Positions 18,178-20,670 of a stretch of 20,670 nt of DNA are shown here, one piece after another. Below the pieces are notes generated by a model. It worked only from the letters and a program-made list of their open reading frames with translations. It ran no database searches and had not been told where the DNA came from. The translations under genes and the position numbers were made by a program. Positions within the stretch are counted from its first letter, which is position 1, and every line of letters begins with the position of its first letter. The DNA comes from JBOHNM01 sp050730675 (GTDB lineage Bacteria > Planctomycetota > Phycisphaerae > Phycisphaerales > UBA1924): NCBI GenBank assembly GCA_050730675.1, contig JBOHNM010000067.1:1-20670 (forward strand), in the 5' to 3' direction.

Positions 18178-18183
18178 AGTATA
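18178..18183 (-). promoter_or_regulatory. Candidate -10 element, near-leaderless start of rimO
   Basis: TATACT on the minus strand lies 8 nt before the rimO ATG (18169), implying a leader of at most two bases. No -35 is seen at normal spacing; TTGACG occurs only 12 nt upstream, which is too close, but lies in the adjoining inverted repeats. Confidence 0.5.
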
Positions 18184-18193
18184 GGTTGACAGC

Positions 18194-18213
18194 AGCGTCA
18201 ACCCCTTGACGCT
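18194..18213. repeat. Perfect inverted repeat upstream of rimO
   Basis: AGCGTCAA (18194-18201), CCCC, TTGACGCT (18206-18213): 8-bp perfect arms with a 4-nt spacer, reaching into the stop codon of the upstream gene. A nested second pair, TTGAC and GTCAA on either side of AGCAGC (18185-18201 region), uses the same half-site. It may be a small terminator for the upstream gene (no T-tract) or an operator next to the rimO -10. Confidence 0.5.
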
Positions 18214-18953
18214 CACGTCCCGGCTTTGCGATACCCGCTGTTCTGCACGATCACCTTGACGTTCTTCGCTTTGGCCTCGAGATTCGACTCCGCGGCGTAG
18301 ATCGTGCCGTCGGTGAGCTTGTCGAAGCGCACATCCAGCGTGACGGGGTCCTTGTCTTTGCCCAGCGCTGTCGAAACGTTCACGTTCAGCACGCGGTTGT
18401 TCATCAGGTCAATCTCCACCGAGAGCATATCCCCGGGCTGTTGGTAATCTTTGAAGTCGAGTTTGGCTCGCTTGCCCGGTTCAATGATGCGGATCGAGGC
18501 CTTGCCGGCATCCACGCACTTCTGGATCTTCTCATGATCCGGTGGCAGGTACTTGTGGACTAGCGCCGTCGCCTCTTCCATATATTCGGCAAGTTCTTCC
18601 TTCTTCTGCTCCTTGATCCGTCCACGAAGTCCGCGCTCCGTCGTGGGCGGCGGCGGGGTTGAGATCAGCACCTTCTGGAGCTTGCCGTCTTCGCCGTAAT
18701 AACAGCGGTTCTGCTTGCGCGACTTCTCTTCGCCGCGGAGGCTGACGATCGTCGTTTCGATCCACTCGTATTTCCTCAGCGCCGCTTGGCTCTCGGCGAA
18801 CGACTTCTTGATCGCCGCCACCCGCTCTTGCGGGGCGGGCTGATCGGCCGGCGTGGCCGCCGCGGGCGTTGCCGGCGGCTGCGGCAGCATTGCGGCGCCG
18901 GTGAGTGTCGCCACCGTCAATGTCCCGATGAAAACAGTAATCAGACGTGTCAT
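18213..18953 (-). CDS. Secreted protein of unknown function
   Basis: The family is not recognised. The 246-residue product begins with a signal-peptide-like sequence (MTRLITVFIGTLTVATLTGA) followed by a Pro/Ala-rich spacer (23-42). A helical, charged middle part (44-155) contains KYEWIETTIVSLRGEEKSRK and CYYGEDGKLQKVLI, and the C-terminal third is beta-rich (155-246) with LSVEIDLMNNRVLNVNV and DVRFDKLTDGTIYAAE. The pattern, a precursor with a sheet reading out repeated beta hairpins, recalls outer-membrane lipoprotein-carrier-like secreted proteins, but there is no lipobox cysteine and I would not assign a function. ATG 18953 has AAGGAG 7 nt upstream, which decides the start over the longer open frame. 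It follows the secreted HAD phosphatase gene by 80 nt. Confidence 0.75.
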   Translation of the reverse strand: MTRLITVFIGTLTVATLTGAAMLPQPPATPAAATPADQPAPQERVAAIKKSFAESQAALRKYEWIETTIVSLRGEEKSRKQNRCYYGEDGKLQKVLISTPPPPTTERGLRGRIKEQKKEELAEYMEEATALVHKYLPPDHEKIQKCVDAGKASIRIIEPGKRAKLDFKDYQQPGDMLSVEIDLMNNRVLNVNVSTALGKDKDPVTLDVRFDKLTDGTIYAAESNLEAKAKNVKVIVQNSGYRKAGT

Positions 18954-19033
18954 GCCCGGCTCCTTGAGTTCAGGCTCGTTCGTTGCTCTACCTGACCGTA
19001 GCCGATGACGAGTCCTTACAGCGGATGGCGACG

Positions 19034-20113
19034 TTACTTGTCCTTGGCTTCCGACTCGTTCGTCCACTCGAACGGGAAGATCTTCTTCCAGTCGTCCTTC
19101 ATGTTCACCACCGTCCAGCCGTTCTTCTTCGCCGCATCGAGCCCCCTGTCGAGCCGCCCGATGCGCGAGTCGCGGTCGTACGCCCACTCGCGCTTGGCGT
19201 CGGTGTGGTGCACCAACAGGCAGAACCGCGCGCCGGTTCCGCCGGCCGTCCACTCCAGCATCTGCAGGTCGCCGTCGGAGTTGCCGAACGCCGCGATCGG
19301 TCGCCGCCCGATGTGCTGCTGGATGCCGACGGGCTTGCCCGGCCCGTCGTCAACGAGGTTGATCTCCGGCAACTTCATCAGCACGAGCTTGCCGTCTCGC
19401 TCTTCCAACTTCAGCTTCCCGCTGCTGCCGACGACCTGCTGCGGCGGGATGCCGTACGCCTTCTCCGCCCAGGGGCGCATGAATTCGATGCCCCCGCCCG
19501 AGACGATGAACGTCGTGAACCCTTTGGCCCGCATGTGGACGAGCAGCTCGTGCATCGGCACGTAGGTCATCTCGGTGAACGGTCGCTTCGTTTCCGGGTG
19601 CCTGGCGGTCGCGACCCACTCCTTCACCAGTTTGTCGAAATCACTGATGGTGATGCCCGTGTGCGTCGCCGCGATGATCTCAAAGATCGCCTTCTCGCCC
19701 CCCGCCAGTGCCGCCTTCACGTCGCCTTTGAGCAGCGAGGCGAACGGCTCCTTATCCTTCCACTCGGGGTGCTGCGGTGCCATCTCCTTCACGCGGTCGA
19801 GCACGAAGAAGAGCTGGAAGTACATCGGCTGCTCGGCCCACAGCGTGCCATCGTTGTCGAACGTCGCGATCCGCTCGTCGGGGGGCACATAGTCGGGCGA
19901 TCCCTCCCTTGTCACCTTCTCGACAAACGCGATGATCGCCCGCTTGGAGGCGACGTCATTCCACGACGGCAGGGGATCGACGGCTGGCGCCGCGGCCGCT
20001 GCCGGTTGTGCCGGGCGGGCGGCGGGAGAGGTTGCGGGCTGAGCGCACGTGGCATGCACTGCCAGAACCAAACAGAGTGTGCCGAAAACGACGAAGGACA
20101 AATGCCGAGCCAT
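19034..20113 (-). CDS. Secreted HAD-superfamily hydrolase
   Basis: An exported phosphatase-like HAD protein of 359 residues. A signal peptide (1-24, ending ATCAQ) and an Ala/Pro-rich spacer (25-48) come first. Motif I is TFDNDGTLW (Asp86 nucleophile, Asp88), motif II is FIVSGGG (Ser205), and motif IV is FGNSDGD (Asp280, Asp282); a helical cap (about 95-185) lies between. The overall look is phosphoserine-phosphatase-like, but the substrate is unknown. ATG 20113 is chosen because AGGAGG lies 8 nt upstream and a signal sequence follows. It lies 130 nt downstream of the arylsulfatase gene on the same strand. Such HAD proteins are often seen beside sulfatases, so a role in the same extracytoplasmic catabolic unit is plausible. 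Confidence 0.88.
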   Translation of the reverse strand: MARHLSFVVFGTLCLVLAVHATCAQPATSPAARPAQPAAAAAPAVDPLPSWNDVASKRAIIAFVEKVTREGSPDYVPPDERIATFDNDGTLWAEQPMYFQLFFVLDRVKEMAPQHPEWKDKEPFASLLKGDVKAALAGGEKAIFEIIAATHTGITISDFDKLVKEWVATARHPETKRPFTEMTYVPMHELLVHMRAKGFTTFIVSGGGIEFMRPWAEKAYGIPPQQVVGSSGKLKLEERDGKLVLMKLPEINLVDDGPGKPVGIQQHIGRRPIAAFGNSDGDLQMLEWTAGGTGARFCLLVHHTDAKREWAYDRDSRIGRLDRGLDAAKKNGWTVVNMKDDWKKIFPFEWTNESEAKDK

Positions 20114-20146
20114 GAAAGTGCCTCCTGCGCGATCGTGGACTGTCCG

Positions 20147-20180
20147 AAAATCGGCGGGCGGCCCTTTCGGGACGCCCGCC
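20147..20180 (-). terminator. GAAA-tetraloop hairpin between arylsulfatase and HAD genes
   Basis: On the minus strand GGCGGGCG and CGCCCGCC form 8 bp, then one mismatch, then CCC-GAAA-GGG, giving a very stable stem capped by a GNRA tetraloop; GATTTT follows. The short T-run makes it a plausible partial intrinsic terminator or an mRNA-stabilising stem that sets different levels of the two products. Confidence 0.55.
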
Positions 20181-20243
20181 GGAGTGAACTTCGTTGCGGG
20201 CCGGTTCACCCTGGAACACGGCACCCGCCGATCCTGTCATTGG

Positions 20244-20670
20244 TCACTGGCCGGGATGGCTCTTGCCCATCTCCCGCACGGTATTGAGTACCTGTTCAAG
20301 GTTGTAGCTCGCCGCCATCTGCAGCGGCGGGAAGTCGATGTACGACATCAGTTCCTTCTCCCACAGGAGCTGGCCGATGGGCAGCAGGTTCCAGTCGTAG
20401 ATGTACGCCGTGCTCGGCGAGGCGAGGGCCCCCGCCACCGAGAACGCGCCTTTCTGCTCGGCGCCGACGTTGTTCTCGAACGGATCGCGCATGATGTTCT
20501 GGATCTGCGTCCAGTGGTAGGTCACGGGCGCATCGAGCGCCGAGGTGCCCGTCGAACCCATCATCGTGTAGTAGAACTTCCAGTTCTTGTAGCGCACGGC
20601 CGAAGGGAGGCGCCCCTGGTAGTAGAAGAACGTGTCGCGGTTGCTCGGGCTCTTGCCCGTGAGGTAGGAG
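20244..20670 (-). CDS. Arylsulfatase, C-terminal part
   Basis: This is the 3' end of a sulfatase gene that continues beyond the window. The visible 141 residues begin with YLTGKSPSNRDTFFYYQGRL and RYKNWKFYYT, which match the C-terminal subdomain of arylsulfatases (LTGK...RYKNWK), then RDPFENNVG and a helical tail ending FPPLQMAASYNLEQVL. The catalytic Cys/Ser that is turned into formylglycine lies in the N-terminal part outside the window, so activity cannot be judged. It is upstream of and co-directional with the secreted HAD gene. Planctomycetes typically carry many sulfatases for sulfated polysaccharides. Confidence 0.85.
   Translation of the reverse strand, partial: SYLTGKSPSNRDTFFYYQGRLPSAVRYKNWKFYYTMMGSTGTSALDAPVTYHWTQIQNIMRDPFENNVGAEQKGAFSVAGALASPSTAYIYDWNLLPIGQLLWEKELMSYIDFPPLQMAASYNLEQVLNTVREMGKSHPGQ

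Noticed and set aside
18184..18201. TTGACG as a -35 box for rimO
   Set aside because: It lies only 12 nt from TATACT, too close for a sigma-70 promoter; it is better explained as part of the inverted repeat.

Overview
This window reads as GC-rich chromosomal DNA from a planctomycete, probably of the Phycisphaerae type. The assignment rests on a small two-helix membrane protein ending in the CPECGYDLRGL zinc ribbon that is widespread in this phylum, a stand-alone Hc1 (histone H1-like) protein, a tricorn-like peptidase, an arylsulfatase paired with a secreted HAD protein, and a histidine kinase with an N-terminal membrane module I recognise only from planctomycete-like proteins. No rRNA, tRNA, insertion sequence, prophage or CRISPR array was seen. 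Coding density is very high and no gene-free stretch exceeds about 165 bases.

Layout. The plus strand carries the 3' end of a tricorn-like S41 peptidase (1-1099, broken by a frameshift in an 11-G run), nadD (1104-1850) and purM (6897-8039). Everything else is on the minus strand, in these groups read in transcription order: (a) a partial arylsulfatase (from 20670), a secreted HAD phosphatase and a secreted protein of unknown function; (b) rimO, ftsW and murG; (c) a hypothetical protein with a receiver-like fold, a GGDEF diguanylate cyclase, a Cof-type HAD hydrolase, rsmA/ksgA and an APH-family kinase-like protein; (d) an Hc1 histone-like protein and a FabZ-type dehydratase; (e) the zinc-ribbon protein, closed by a clear intrinsic terminator; (f) metK, a hybrid histidine kinase and guanine deaminase.

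Functionally this is mostly housekeeping: NAD synthesis (nadD), purine synthesis and salvage (purM, guaD), SAM synthesis (metK), ribosome modification (rimO, rsmA), peptidoglycan synthesis (murG, ftsW), fatty-acid or hydroxyacyl metabolism (fabZ-like) and nucleoid packing (hc1). Between them sit signalling genes (hybrid kinase, GGDEF protein and its receiver-like neighbour) and an exported sulfatase/phosphatase pair.

No complete unknown system stands out. The most interesting signals are: a cohort of five genes that lack a Shine-Dalgarno sequence but carry a TAYNCT -10-like hexamer 6-8 nt before the start codon, suggesting leaderless mRNAs; the frameshift that splits the tricorn catalytic residues; a receiver-like protein with a FliM/FliN-like C-terminal peptide next to a GGDEF protein; and several perfect hairpins without T-tracts at gene 3' ends.
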